DNA from: CAKVLS01 sp045605365
Lineage (GTDB): Bacteria; Bacillota; Clostridia; Christensenellales; UBA1242
Length of the DNA: 22,568 nucleotides
NCBI GenBank assembly: GCA_045605365.1
Contig: JAZUPV010000045.1
Coordinates: forward strand, 1 to 22,568
Direction: 5' to 3'
Of the stretch, positions 14,053 to 20,820 are shown one piece after another (position 1 is the stretch's first letter; every line of letters starts with the position of its first letter). The notes beneath the pieces are model-generated. The model made no database searches and was not told the origin of the DNA. It saw nothing but the letters and a program-made list of their open reading frames with translations. Position numbers and translations under genes: made by a program.

Positions 14053-14424
14053 TTATTTTGATTGAGTTTTTGTTGATTTTTTTGTAGAAGTTTTTTTAGT
14101 TGGTTTGTTATTTTCTACTTGTTCATTTTCGTATTGTTCTAACAACTCTTGTGCTTCAAATTCTTGTTCTACAAGTTCTTTTAGTTGGTTTTCTTTGTGG
14201 GTTTTTATAGTTAAAACAAAATGATATGCATTTACCACAACAAGTACAGTATTTAATACTCCAGTGCTATATGCTGGCAATAAAAACCCATACACAGCGA
14301 AAACTATTGAACCAACAATATTGATACCACGCATCCACAAATTGCCTTTTAGAGTGGTAGTTTTAAAACACATTGATGCAAGTATAAGCAACGTTGCAAC
14401 AATACCGATAATTTCTATTAACAT
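14053..14424 (-). CDS. Short YgjV-like membrane protein with Lys/Thr-rich tail
   Basis: 123 aa. Three hydrophobic segments fill residues 1-75, with LIEIIGIVATLLILASMCFKTT, then MRGINIVGSIVFAVYGFLLPAYSTGVLNTVLVVVNAYHFVLTI: the layout and residues (N-V-GS, YG, N) seen in short proteins of the YgjV-like inner-membrane family. Function of that family is not settled. Residues 80-105 are Glu/Gln-rich, and the last 18 are Lys/Thr/Ser-rich, similar in make-up to the tail of the YitT protein. The ATG at 14424 follows GGGAG (14435-14439) by 10 nt; the open frame upstream to 14502 covers the promoter and is not used. Confidence 0.7.
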   Translation of the reverse strand: MLIEIIGIVATLLILASMCFKTTTLKGNLWMRGINIVGSIVFAVYGFLLPAYSTGVLNTVLVVVNAYHFVLTIKTHKENQLKELVEQEFEAQELLEQYENEQVENNKPTKKTSTKKSTKTQSK

Positions 14425-14447
14425 AATAAATTTTCTCCCTGTGTAGT

Positions 14448-14476
14448 ATAATAGCAATTTTTTATAAAAATCACAA
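14448..14476 (-). promoter_or_regulatory. Promoter of the short YgjV-like gene
   Basis: Minus strand: TTGTGA (14471-14476), 17-nt spacer, TATTAT (14448-14453) with TG at the extended position. Confidence 0.6.
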
Positions 14477-14514
14477 CCAAATATTAATAAAACGTCATTC
14501 AAAATAAAAAAGTT

Positions 14515-15408
14515 TTAGTTGCTTTGTTCTTTTTGTTGGTCTAAAAGCCGAATCAATAATACTCTCTTATTTTTTGTTATACTTAGCCTATATCCATATA
14601 TGCAATATAAATTTATAAAAATATATTTGCCTAATTTGATTAAAGTCTTTTTTATAGATTTTTTATAACCTTTAAAAATTTTTATTAGATATTTAAACGA
14701 TTTATTTAAAAACCTTGTAACAAATTTAAAATCACTGTCTTGTATAGTCTTGTTTGAATAGTTTTTTAATTGGACACTATCTGCAAAATATGCTGCGATA
14801 AATCTTGTGCAAAAATATTCAAAATCGACAAGTAAATCATATAACATATCTTCTTTTTCGGCATCTTTAGGGTTAATTATATTACAGTAATATTTGTTAA
14901 TATATTTTATTTTTTTTACTAAAGAATACAGATTTTCGCTACCAAAACCTTTGTAAAAAGTGAAAGTTTGATAATAAGCAAACACTTCTGTCCAAAAAAA
15001 CGTCCCTAAATTATAGAAATAGTCATTATAGCTAGAAGCTTGTATTTGTCGTGTTGTGCCACAGTATTTTTTGATTTGCTCCATATCGTAAATATGGGCT
15101 ATTTCGTGATGAATGTCTGCTTTTAAAATACAGTTGCCCTTTGTATATAATATCAAATCATTGGAGTTAATTAATAAAGTATAACCTTTTTTGTTTTGTA
15201 TTACGGTGGCTGCTGTTTCTGTAGCTTTTTGAGTTTTGTTTATTGCAAAATGCGACGCATCTACAATATTTATATATAACAGTATATTTAATTCTGCATC
15301 AGTTAAACATTTCTTTACGTGTTCGTATATGACAGGTTTGAGCTGAGTATACGTATTTTTATCAAGGTTGGATGATTGGTTTTTAATAATAATTTTATAA
15401 TCTAACAT
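14515..15408 (-). CDS. Putative HExxH zinc metallopeptidase-like protein
   Basis: A 297-aa protein, family not recognised. HHEIAHIYD at residues 100-108 contains a clear HExxH zinc motif (His101, Glu102, His105). A TEVFAYY segment 36 residues on gives Glu141 as a possible third ligand, as in gluzincins. The N-terminal 90 residues have an alpha/beta look; the C-terminal third is Lys/Tyr/Ile-rich and basic, with a helix-forming SFKYLIKIFKGYKKSIKKTLIKLGKYI segment that may bind membrane or nucleic acid. No signal peptide, so the product is probably cytosolic. No ribosome site is seen before the ATG at 15408; the -10 box ends 6 nt upstream, suggesting a leaderless mRNA. No clear terminator follows. 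Codons are more AT-rich than in most neighbours. Confidence 0.7.
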   Translation of the reverse strand: MLDYKIIIKNQSSNLDKNTYTQLKPVIYEHVKKCLTDAELNILLYINIVDASHFAINKTQKATETAATVIQNKKGYTLLINSNDLILYTKGNCILKADIHHEIAHIYDMEQIKKYCGTTRQIQASSYNDYFYNLGTFFWTEVFAYYQTFTFYKGFGSENLYSLVKKIKYINKYYCNIINPKDAEKEDMLYDLLVDFEYFCTRFIAAYFADSVQLKNYSNKTIQDSDFKFVTRFLNKSFKYLIKIFKGYKKSIKKTLIKLGKYIFINLYCIYGYRLSITKNKRVLLIRLLDQQKEQSN

Positions 15409-15414
15409 ACTCTA

Positions 15415-15443
15415 ATATTACAATGTTTTATAAAATTGAGCAA
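15415..15443 (-). promoter_or_regulatory. Promoter for a leaderless transcript of the HExxH gene
   Basis: Minus strand: TTGCTC (15438-15443), 17-nt spacer, TAATAT (15415-15420), preceded by TG. Six nt separate the -10 from the ATG, so the predicted start of transcription is the A of ATG. Confidence 0.55.
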
Positions 15444-15452
15444 CTAATAAAA

Positions 15453-15475
15453 AAAGGCTAAAAATTTTAGCCTTT
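15453..15475 (-). terminator. Terminator overlapping the stop of the 73-aa gene
   Basis: A near-perfect 23-nt palindrome (15453-15475). On the minus strand it is followed by TTTTTTT. It overlaps the first base pairs of the gene's stop codon (15474-15476). Confidence 0.8.
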
Positions 15476-15695
15476 ATTTTATAAATTCTAAATATATTTT
15501 TTGAGCTTGTTTTTTGTTAAAGCCAAGGTCATACAGCATATTCATAGATATTTCTACACCAAGCATTTTGATAGCGTTTTCTTGAGATAACATTTGGTCT
15601 ATTAAGGTATATATCTCAATTTTTTTCTTGTCGCCGTCAAGGCGGCTTTGGTGCAACTTTTGTTGACATATAACTTTTAATTCTTGTTGAGTCAT
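15474..15695 (-). CDS. Hypothetical 73-aa helical protein
   Basis: Not recognised. It is entirely predicted helical and charged (MTQQELKVICQQKLHQSRL; a basic DKKKIE patch; a C-terminal NKKQAQKIYLEFIK), without membrane or signal segments. It starts 12 nt after the transglutaminase-like gene; its AGGAG ribosome site (15703-15707) overlaps that gene's stop region, so the two are translationally coupled partners in one operon. It may be a small accessory or regulator of the larger protein; this is inference from position only. Confidence 0.7.
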   Translation of the reverse strand: MTQQELKVICQQKLHQSRLDGDKKKIEIYTLIDQMLSQENAIKMLGVEISMNMLYDLGFNKKQAQKIYLEFIK

Positions 15696-15707
15696 AAGTT
15701 ATCTCCT

Positions 15708-16874
15708 TTATATAGTTGGTGTTTGGTTTTGACTGATAGGGTTGCCTTCTTGGTCGCACACATATCTATTGCCAGTCAAAACTTCAGTTCTTTCGTAATG
15801 GTCTACGTTGATAGGATTTTGTTGTTCGTCCCACACAAGGTCTTCGCCTTCTGGTGGGATAGGTGTGATACGTGCTTCTCTAGGGACAATCATCTCTGCT
15901 CTAGCACGGGTATCTTTTGGTTGAACATATTGCATAGTGCTAATTTTTTCTGCAAGTTCTTCTCTATCAATCCCGCTTGTTATTGTGCGGTTTTTAACAG
16001 AGAATTCATATATTTGCAAAGAATCAAAATTTTCAAAACCTTTATCTTTGACATAGCCTTCTGGGTTAAATAGCACCATAGCCTTTAGTTCGTTGGTAGT
16101 GGCGTCTTTTAAGAAAGATATTTCAAAATTACACTTGTCGCCTATTTGACCAACTTCTTCTTTAGTAAACAAGGTGTTTTTTAACTTTAGCATATAGGTA
16201 AAAGACTCTACAGAATATTCTGGGGTGTCTTTTAGATAAGTCATAAACAAATCAAAACGCTCTTGCAAAGACATCGTTTTAAACTCGCCACTCTTGGCTG
16301 TTATGTATTTGTATGCTAAACCACGCAAGGTGTCTGCTGGAGAATATATCTGTCTACGTGCACGAGCAAGTGCTGCTAGGTCGTCTTCAATTTCGTTTGG
16401 TGTGGCATTGGTAGACATCCAACCAGAAAAAGCGCAATCGCCAAATTTGGTCAAAGTAAGGTCACATCTATTTAGTATGCCTTGGGTTGAGTCTACATCA
16501 AAACTATGCGAGTCGTGTGTTACAAAACCCAAACTTGCGTGAAATGGTGCAAAACTCTTGCCATCATCAGTCATCAAAGCTACGCCGTTGATCATATCTT
16601 CTTGACAAACATCAGCATCAATAAGCAACTGTGCAAATATCGCATTAAATGTAAAACAAACCACCTCGTTGTTGTTAACACCGTCAACATATACAAGATT
16701 GTCTGGGTTGGTGTACCAGTCTCTTACTTTGTCTTCTTCAAGAAAATATTCTGTAGAATACTGAAGCGTTGCACAAAGTTGATTGTATATATATGCTGCT
16801 TTTGTTACAGGCGGCCAATCAGGTGGCATATCTTCTAAAATATCATTTCTTAAATCTGGATTAATGTTAAACAA
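15708..16874 (-). CDS. Transglutaminase-like (papain-fold) protein, TTG start
   Basis: A 388-aa protein. The pattern YIYNQLCATLQYS, then VVCFTFNAIFAQLL with Cys73, PFHASLGFV with His112 and SFDVDSTQG with Asp126, fits the Cys-His-Asp catalytic triad of transglutaminase-like domains. Such domains act as proteases, amidases or cross-linkers; which of these is not evident. No signal peptide, so it is probably cytosolic. The rest (150-388) is a long, acidic and apparently unrelated region with a Gln/Asn/Pro-rich end. The start is TTG at 16872-16874, placed 9 nt after AGGAG (16884-16888); the ATG at 16877-16879 is out of frame. It heads an operon with the 73-aa gene. Confidence 0.75.
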   Translation of the reverse strand: MFNINPDLRNDILEDMPPDWPPVTKAAYIYNQLCATLQYSTEYFLEEDKVRDWYTNPDNLVYVDGVNNNEVVCFTFNAIFAQLLIDADVCQEDMINGVALMTDDGKSFAPFHASLGFVTHDSHSFDVDSTQGILNRCDLTLTKFGDCAFSGWMSTNATPNEIEDDLAALARARRQIYSPADTLRGLAYKYITAKSGEFKTMSLQERFDLFMTYLKDTPEYSVESFTYMLKLKNTLFTKEEVGQIGDKCNFEISFLKDATTNELKAMVLFNPEGYVKDKGFENFDSLQIYEFSVKNRTITSGIDREELAEKISTMQYVQPKDTRARAEMIVPREARITPIPPEGEDLVWDEQQNPINVDHYERTEVLTGNRYVCDQEGNPISQNQTPTI

Positions 16875-16896
16875 TGCATTTGTCTCCTATACTTAC

Positions 16897-16925
16897 ATTT
16901 TAACATACACCAATATAAAAATCAA
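16897..16925 (-). promoter_or_regulatory. Promoter of the transglutaminase-like operon
   Basis: Minus strand: TTGATT (16920-16925), 17-nt spacer, TAAAAT (16897-16902) with TG at the extended position. Confidence 0.65.
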
Positions 16926-16964
16926 TAATCAACAATTGTTTGTATATTTAATAAGATAAGAAAA

Positions 16965-16991
16965 GACATTGCTTTTTGCCTTGTCTTTTTT
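16965..16991 (-). terminator. Decayed copy of the tRNA-Arg terminator hairpin
   Basis: Arms 16965-16972 and 16978-16985 around TTTTT; two central positions of the stem do not pair. The 21-nt core matches the perfect hairpin at 18356-18376 at 19 of 21 positions. It lies downstream of the minus-strand remnant at 17038-17130. The 328-nt gap 16875-17202 otherwise holds two promoters and that remnant. Confidence 0.55.
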
Positions 16992-17037
16992 GAAATATTG
17001 TTTTTAATTATCGGTAATATATATTGTTTAAGCCCAA

Positions 17038-17130
17038 TTATTTAATGGTTACGCTAAAATATTCTGGATTATATGGCTCATCAAACTTATAGTTAAAGTT
17101 AAATAAATACTTATTTTTAGACTGTCGCAA
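17038..17130 (-). pseudogene. 3' remnant of a minus-strand gene
   Basis: A 30-codon open stretch ends in a natural-looking C-terminus (NKYLFNFNYKFDEPYNPEY followed by FSVTIK and TAA at 17038-17040). It has no ribosome site and no plausible start; a TAA stops the frame just upstream (17131-17133). A terminator-like hairpin follows at 16965-16991. It looks like the last part of a lost gene cut off near the HAD gene promoter. The parent family is unknown; chance coding cannot be excluded. Confidence 0.4.
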
Positions 17131-17154
17131 TTAAAGATTTTATATAGTGTGAGG

Positions 17155-17183
17155 TTGACACAAAATCAATATTATGATATATC
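17155..17183 (+). promoter_or_regulatory. Promoter of the HAD/YgjV operon
   Basis: TTGACA (17155-17160), 17-nt spacer, TATATC (17178-17183) with TG at 17175-17176. Confidence 0.6.
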
Positions 17184-17202
17184 AAATAAAAAAGAGGTAA
17201 GT

Positions 17203-17772
17203 ATGAATATAGGAATTGATATTGATGACACTTTAACCAACTATCATCGCGAGAGATTAAGTACAATAAAAAAGTTTATCAAAACAAATAATTTAGATGT
17301 GCAAATTGTAGATAGCAACGCTAGCAATACTTTAAAAATATGTAATTGGAATACAGACCAATGTCATATGTGGTGGGACACAATAGGAAATAACCTTTTA
17401 AAAATTTGCAAAGCACAAAAATACTGCAAACAAACAATTGATTATTTAAAAAGCCAAGGGCATAATATTATTCTTATTACAGCAAGAAATGATGAATGGC
17501 ACGGCGATGCAAAACAAATAACCGAAAACTGGTTAAAAAACAATGGCATAGTATATGATAAAATTTTATTTGATTGTGCAACAAAAACACAGCCGATGCT
17601 TGATGAAAACATTGACATAATGATAGATGATAGCTATAAGGTTTGTCTTGAAGCTGTTGAATTAAACAAAACACCTATTCTTTTTTCCGGTCCACAAAAT
17701 AAAACTTTTAGTCATGAAAAAGTATTGAGAGTAAAAACATGGAAACAAATTTACAGGTATTTTAAGGGATAA
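17203..17772 (+). CDS. HAD-superfamily 5'-nucleotidase-like phosphatase
   Basis: 189 aa, cytosolic. Motif I IDIDDTLT gives nucleophile Asp6 and acid/base Asp8. Motif II LITARN (Thr in motif) follows a typical helix (TIDYLKSQGHNIILITARNDEW). A Lys-containing loop and motif IV (NIDIMIDDSYKVC, two Asp) complete the active site. The layout matches deoxyribonucleotidase (NT5C/YqfW-like) proteins, which remove phosphate from nucleotides, but the substrate is inferred. Start at 17203 chosen for GAGGT upstream (17194-17198); the in-frame ATG at 17149 precedes the promoter. The YgjV-like gene begins 3 nt after its stop, so the two are one operon. Base composition is slightly more AT-rich than in the conserved genes nearby. 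Confidence 0.88.
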   Translation: MNIGIDIDDTLTNYHRERLSTIKKFIKTNNLDVQIVDSNASNTLKICNWNTDQCHMWWDTIGNNLLKICKAQKYCKQTIDYLKSQGHNIILITARNDEWHGDAKQITENWLKNNGIVYDKILFDCATKTQPMLDENIDIMIDDSYKVCLEAVELNKTPILFSGPQNKTFSHEKVLRVKTWKQIYRYFKG

Positions 17773-17775
17773 TTT

Positions 17776-18318
17776 ATGATATTTATTCTTTCTCAAATTA
17801 TCGTTGTGTTGTCTAATGTTTTTTATATTGTTGCTCTATTAAACAAAAAGAAAGTATATCTAACATTAAATTTATGCATATCTGATATTTTATTTGCTGT
17901 GCATTTTGCCTTATTAGACGGCATTACAGGTGCTGTGGTTATAATTATAGATGCGGTTTACTTACTTGTAGTTTATTTTTTAGAAAAAAACAACAAACAA
18001 ATAACTATATATGTTTGCACAGGAATAACCACTGCATTAATTATTGTTGCGTCGATCTTGACTTGGTCAAGCTGGTCATCAATCTTTCCTATGATGGCGA
18101 TGTTAGTTTATTTAACTTCAATGTTTTTTACAAATATTATCATCACAAGAGGCGGGTCTTTTTGTAGAGGATTATTCAACCTTGTTTATTTAATTATTAT
18201 TGGTTCTTATGCGGGCGTAGTATTATCTGGCGTAAGCTTGATATGTACTATTGTCGGTTTTATTATACTTGCAAAGAAACAAAAAAACACAGACATCAAC
18301 GAGAATGAACAACCTTAA
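17776..18318 (+). CDS. YgjV-like integral membrane protein
   Basis: 180 aa with about six hydrophobic segments covering almost its whole length, ending in a short polar tail (KKQKNTDINENEQP). The pattern of short helices with LNLCISDILFAVHFALLDGITGAVV and GLFNLVYLIIIGSYAGVVLSGVSLICTIVG resembles the YgjV-like inner-membrane family, full-length here. Function unknown. Coupled to the HAD gene: AAGGG (17764-17768) within the end of that gene serves as ribosome site. It has a short paralogue-like relative at 14053-14424. Transcription would run into the tRNA-Arg terminator region; the hairpin at 18356-18376 works in both directions. Confidence 0.75.
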   Translation: MIFILSQIIVVLSNVFYIVALLNKKKVYLTLNLCISDILFAVHFALLDGITGAVVIIIDAVYLLVVYFLEKNNKQITIYVCTGITTALIIVASILTWSSWSSIFPMMAMLVYLTSMFFTNIIITRGGSFCRGLFNLVYLIIIGSYAGVVLSGVSLICTIVGFIILAKKQKNTDINENEQP

Positions 18319-18355
18319 AAGTGTTTGTAAAAAAATGTATTTTTATATTAAAAAA

Positions 18356-18376
18356 GACAAGGCTTTTTGCCTTGTC
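18356..18376 (-). terminator. Terminator after tRNA-Arg, shared with the plus-strand operon
   Basis: A perfect 8-bp stem, 18356-18363 with 18369-18376, 5-nt loop. On the minus strand TTTTTT follows directly; on the plus strand ATTTTT follows. It starts 5 nt after the tRNA CCA end. Confidence 0.9.
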
Positions 18377-18381
18377 ATTTT

Positions 18382-18458
18382 TGGTGTACCGCAAGGGATT
18401 CGAACCCCTGACCTTTGGTTCCGTAGACCAACGCTCTATCCAGCTGAGCTAGCGGTAC
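18382..18458 (-). tRNA. tRNA-Arg (ACG)
   Basis: 77 nt including an encoded CCA. Acceptor stem GTACCGC pairs with GCGGTAC, discriminator A. The anticodon stem TTGGT/ACCAA encloses CTACGGA, so the anticodon is ACG, whose A34 is normally edited to inosine to read CGU, CGC and CGA. The T-arm GGGGTTCGAATCCC is canonical. The window does not show tadA. Confidence 0.97.
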
Positions 18459-18495
18459 ATATATATAAAGCACTTGAATTATCAAATGCTTTGTT

Positions 18496-18524
18496 AGTAT
18501 ATATCACTCTTGCGGGTTTGTCAA
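18496..18524 (-). promoter_or_regulatory. Strong promoter of tRNA-Arg
   Basis: Minus strand: TTGACA (18519-18524), exactly 17 nt, TATACT (18496-18501). About 30 nt of 5' leader would be removed by RNase P. Confidence 0.8.
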
Positions 18525-18592
18525 CATTTTTGTTGTTTTATGGGTAAAATTTTGTTAAATGTAGGTGGTTTTTAGATAAATTTTAGTATTTG

Positions 18593-18612
18593 GGTGCTAA
18601 ATAGGTGCTAAA
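18593..18612. repeat. Tandem 9-nt direct repeat beside tRNA-Arg
   Basis: GGTGCTAAA at 18593-18601 and 18604-18612, repeat period 11 nt (one helical turn), ending one base before the ATP-grasp stop codon. It may be a protein-binding site or part of a weak terminator (TTTTAG...CTAAAA); its function is unknown. Confidence 0.5.
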
Positions 18613-18613
18613 A

Positions 18614-19528
18614 TTATTTTAAGTTAGACAAGACTGCTTTTGTATAGATTGCTTTTGCTTGTTGATAGTTTTCTGGGGTAAAGGTAGCAAACTTCTCCAT
18701 CATAATACCACTGTTTAATTCTAAAACTTTGTAAGTGTCATTATGTAAAACTATATCTACAGATACAAACTTTGCCTTTAGTGTTTTTGTGGCGCTTAGG
18801 GCTAGGGCTGTTAGGGTTTGTTTGGTAGTTTTGTCGACATCTATATTGGCAGTAGCTCCCCAGTGTAAATTATGCTTCCAGTTTAGAGCAATAACTTCTT
18901 GCTCTTTTGGTACATAAGACCTTTTTATCTTTTTGTTAAGTTTTATTTTGTAAGGTAGGTTGTCTACTAGTTGTTTTATTGTGCTTGTGCCATCGCCAAC
19001 AATAGAAGGTATGACCTTTTCATAGATTAACTCAACTTTGCCATTGCAGACAATAGTGCGGTATTCTTTTTGTAATGTGTAAAAAGGTGATACCGCAATA
19101 AACTTGCTATGGGCAAGTATTTTTGCAAGGGCTTGCTTTAGTTCTTTTTTTGTAGAAACTCTGTATATAAGTCTGCCACCTGTACCGTTATTGTTTTTTA
19201 CGACGATTGTCTTGTATTGGTCAAGGTAGGGTAATATTTGTTGATATATATGTCTTAGTTTATATTTTTTATTTCTCATAAAGAAGAAATGTTCTATGCA
19301 AGGTATATCAGCATTGTCAAGCAACATATATGTAGCTACTTTGTCATTGCAAATTGCCATTGTTGTAGCAGAGTTGTTTTCAAAACGATAACCAAATATA
19401 AAGGTTGTTTTATTGTCTTTAGTTAGTTTTAGTATCCACGATTCAGAGAACTCTTGCAAAACAATATCTTGCTCTTGACATATTTCTCTAATGATTTTTA
19501 CCAATTGTCTATTGTCTGTGTTGTACAT
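18614..19528 (-). CDS. ATP-grasp ligase-like protein
   Basis: 304 aa, cytosolic. The ATP-grasp fold is suggested by NDKVATYMLLDNADIP (about 60-76), the lysine-strand KTIVVKNNNGTGGRLIYRV with the nucleotide-binding loop NNGTGG (about 112-117), and the metal-binding end VSVDIVLHNDTYKVLELNSGIMMEKF, in which Glu and Asn are the typical ligands. Residues 185-200 (SIVGDGTSTIKQLVD) are the segment seen in cyanophycin-synthetase/RimK-type enzymes, which join an amino acid to a carboxyl group using ATP. The substrate is unknown. AAAGGA (19537-19542) lies 8 nt before the ATG at 19528. Divergent from the MBL-fold gene; single-gene transcript. Confidence 0.85.
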   Translation of the reverse strand: MYNTDNRQLVKIIREICQEQDIVLQEFSESWILKLTKDNKTTFIFGYRFENNSATTMAICNDKVATYMLLDNADIPCIEHFFFMRNKKYKLRHIYQQILPYLDQYKTIVVKNNNGTGGRLIYRVSTKKELKQALAKILAHSKFIAVSPFYTLQKEYRTIVCNGKVELIYEKVIPSIVGDGTSTIKQLVDNLPYKIKLNKKIKRSYVPKEQEVIALNWKHNLHWGATANIDVDKTTKQTLTALALSATKTLKAKFVSVDIVLHNDTYKVLELNSGIMMEKFATFTPENYQQAKAIYTKAVLSNLK

Positions 19529-19556
19529 AAAAAATATCCTTTGTTTGCTGTCAAAG

Positions 19557-19584
19557 ATTATAGCAAATTTTTTGACATTAACAA
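19557..19584 (-). promoter_or_regulatory. Promoter of the ATP-grasp gene
   Basis: Minus strand: TTGTTA (19579-19584), 16-nt spacer, TATAAT (19557-19562) with TG at the extended position. Confidence 0.6.
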
Positions 19585-19607
19585 ACTAAAAGTTGTGTTT
19601 TGTTGAA

Positions 19608-19636
19608 TTGACTTTTTAAAACCGTCTTGTTACAAT
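19608..19636 (+). promoter_or_regulatory. Promoter of the MBL-fold gene
   Basis: TTGACT (19608-19613), 17-nt spacer, TACAAT (19631-19636) with TG at 19628-19629. Confidence 0.75.
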
Positions 19637-19658
19637 CAAAACAACAAGGAGAACTATA

Positions 19659-20273
19659 ATGAAAGATTTTACAGTTTTGTATCATAGCAGTATAAAGCTG
19701 GGCGAAGATATTTATATTGACCCATATAACATCCAAGAGAAAAATGCTGCAAAATATATTTTTGTCACACATTCTCACTATGACCATTATTCTCTAAAAG
19801 ACATTTTAAAGATTTATTCTAAAGATACAACCATTGTCGCTACGCAAGACGTTGTAGAAGATCTAAAAAACAACAATATTGATTGTTATACTATTATCGT
19901 GTCACCTAATCAAAAACTTAGCGTGGGGGATATTGTTGTAGAGACTTTTGCATCTTATAACATAAACAAGCAATTTCACCCAAAACAAAACAACTGGGTA
20001 GGGTATAAATTTACTATAGATAGTATAAGTTATATTATCACCGGCGATAGCGATATGACCGATGAACTAAAAAGTCAAAAGTGTGACATATTGTTTGTGC
20101 CAATCGGCGGCACTTATACTATGAATCCTATAGAAGCGGCTAACCTAACCAACATTATTAGGCCAAAGTTGGTCGTGCCTACTCACTATAACGCCATTGT
20201 CGGCGACAAGACGAGTGAGCAACAGTTTTTAAAAGCGTTAGATAAAGATATTGATTATAAGATATTTTTATAA
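19659..20273 (+). CDS. Metallo-beta-lactamase-fold hydrolase (UlaG-like)
   Basis: 204 aa, cytosolic. THSHYDHYS (residues 37-45) gives the zinc ligands His38, His40, Asp42, His43. ITGDSDM supplies Asp130, and VVPTHYNAI the last His176. The compact size and YIDPYN near the start match the small metal-dependent hydrolases of the UlaG/RNase Z-like branch (beta-lactamase superfamily 2 or 3), which cleave lactones, phosphoesters or nucleic acids; no specific substrate can be assigned. AAGGAG upstream of the ATG at 19659 supports the start. It is divergent from the ATP-grasp gene and convergent with the GNAT gene, with a terminator between the last two. Confidence 0.9.
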   Translation: MKDFTVLYHSSIKLGEDIYIDPYNIQEKNAAKYIFVTHSHYDHYSLKDILKIYSKDTTIVATQDVVEDLKNNNIDCYTIIVSPNQKLSVGDIVVETFASYNINKQFHPKQNNWVGYKFTIDSISYIITGDSDMTDELKSQKCDILFVPIGGTYTMNPIEAANLTNIIRPKLVVPTHYNAIVGDKTSEQQFLKALDKDIDYKIFL

Positions 20274-20290
20274 ATTTTGACAAAAATAAA

Positions 20291-20311
20291 ACACCTACTT
20301 AAAGTAGGTGT
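20291..20311 (+). terminator. Bidirectional terminator between the MBL-fold and GNAT genes
   Basis: An 8-bp stem, 20291-20298 with 20304-20311, 5-nt loop, T-run 20311-20317 on the plus strand and a T/A-rich run on the minus strand. Confidence 0.85.
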
Positions 20312-20356
20312 TTTTTTCTTTTGTTTTTATGTAACTTTATCTTAAGTACATATATA

Positions 20357-20812
20357 TTATATCATATTGTTGTGTTTTTGACAATCAAATGGGGCTAGTT
20401 TGCGCCACAAGTATATTTTGCCTTTAAAAAAACTTAGCTTTTCAAAATATTTATTAGCGTGGCTATTGAGTGTGCAAATATAATCTGTACCGTGTAAATT
20501 GGCGTCTTTGATTAGGGTGTTTATAAGCGCTGTGCCGATGCCACTATTTTGGTAACTAGGGTCGACAAAAATGTTGTGTATGTGTAGTTTGCTATAGTCA
20601 TCATTGTATCTTGCAATAACGCAGCCAACGACACTAACTTGCTTATAGACTAATATCTTGGCATTTTTGTCATTAAAAAACATTGTCAACAAGTCTCTGT
20701 CCCAACGTATTTTGTCTGGAGTTTTGTATGTGTCGCATATTTTTATTAGACGTTCTAAGTCGCTTAAATCACTTAGTGTTGCCGCTTGTATTTTGTTTTG
20801 TAAATCTTTCAT
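20357..20812 (-). CDS. GNAT-family N-acetyltransferase
   Basis: 151 aa, cytosolic. Motif A is NIFVDPSYQNSGIGTALINTLI (about residues 97-118), with the acetyl-CoA phosphate-binding pattern QxxGxG. The preceding VSVVGCVIARYNDD strand and following HGTDYICTLNSHANKYFEKLSF (ANKYFEKLSF: the usual A-x-x-F/Y-Y-x-x-x-G-F region) complete the fold. It transfers an acetyl group from acetyl-CoA to an unknown amine. No ribosome site precedes the ATG at 20812; a -10-like box ends 8 nt upstream, so the mRNA may be leaderless or nearly so. It converges on the MBL-fold gene and diverges from the LRR gene. Confidence 0.88.
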   Translation of the reverse strand: MKDLQNKIQAATLSDLSDLERLIKICDTYKTPDKIRWDRDLLTMFFNDKNAKILVYKQVSVVGCVIARYNDDYSKLHIHNIFVDPSYQNSGIGTALINTLIKDANLHGTDYICTLNSHANKYFEKLSFFKGKIYLWRKLAPFDCQKHNNMI

Positions 20813-20820
20813 ACAACAAT

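Noticed and set aside
18251..18547. 98-aa plus-strand frame over tRNA-Arg
   Set aside because: Contains the well-known false peptide GIRTPDLWFRRPTLYPAEL produced by translating tRNA antisense.
16965..18612. Active integrative element at tRNA-Arg
   Set aside because: No integrase, excisionase, or direct repeat of the tRNA 3' end is present; only the terminator copy and a short repeat suggest past events.
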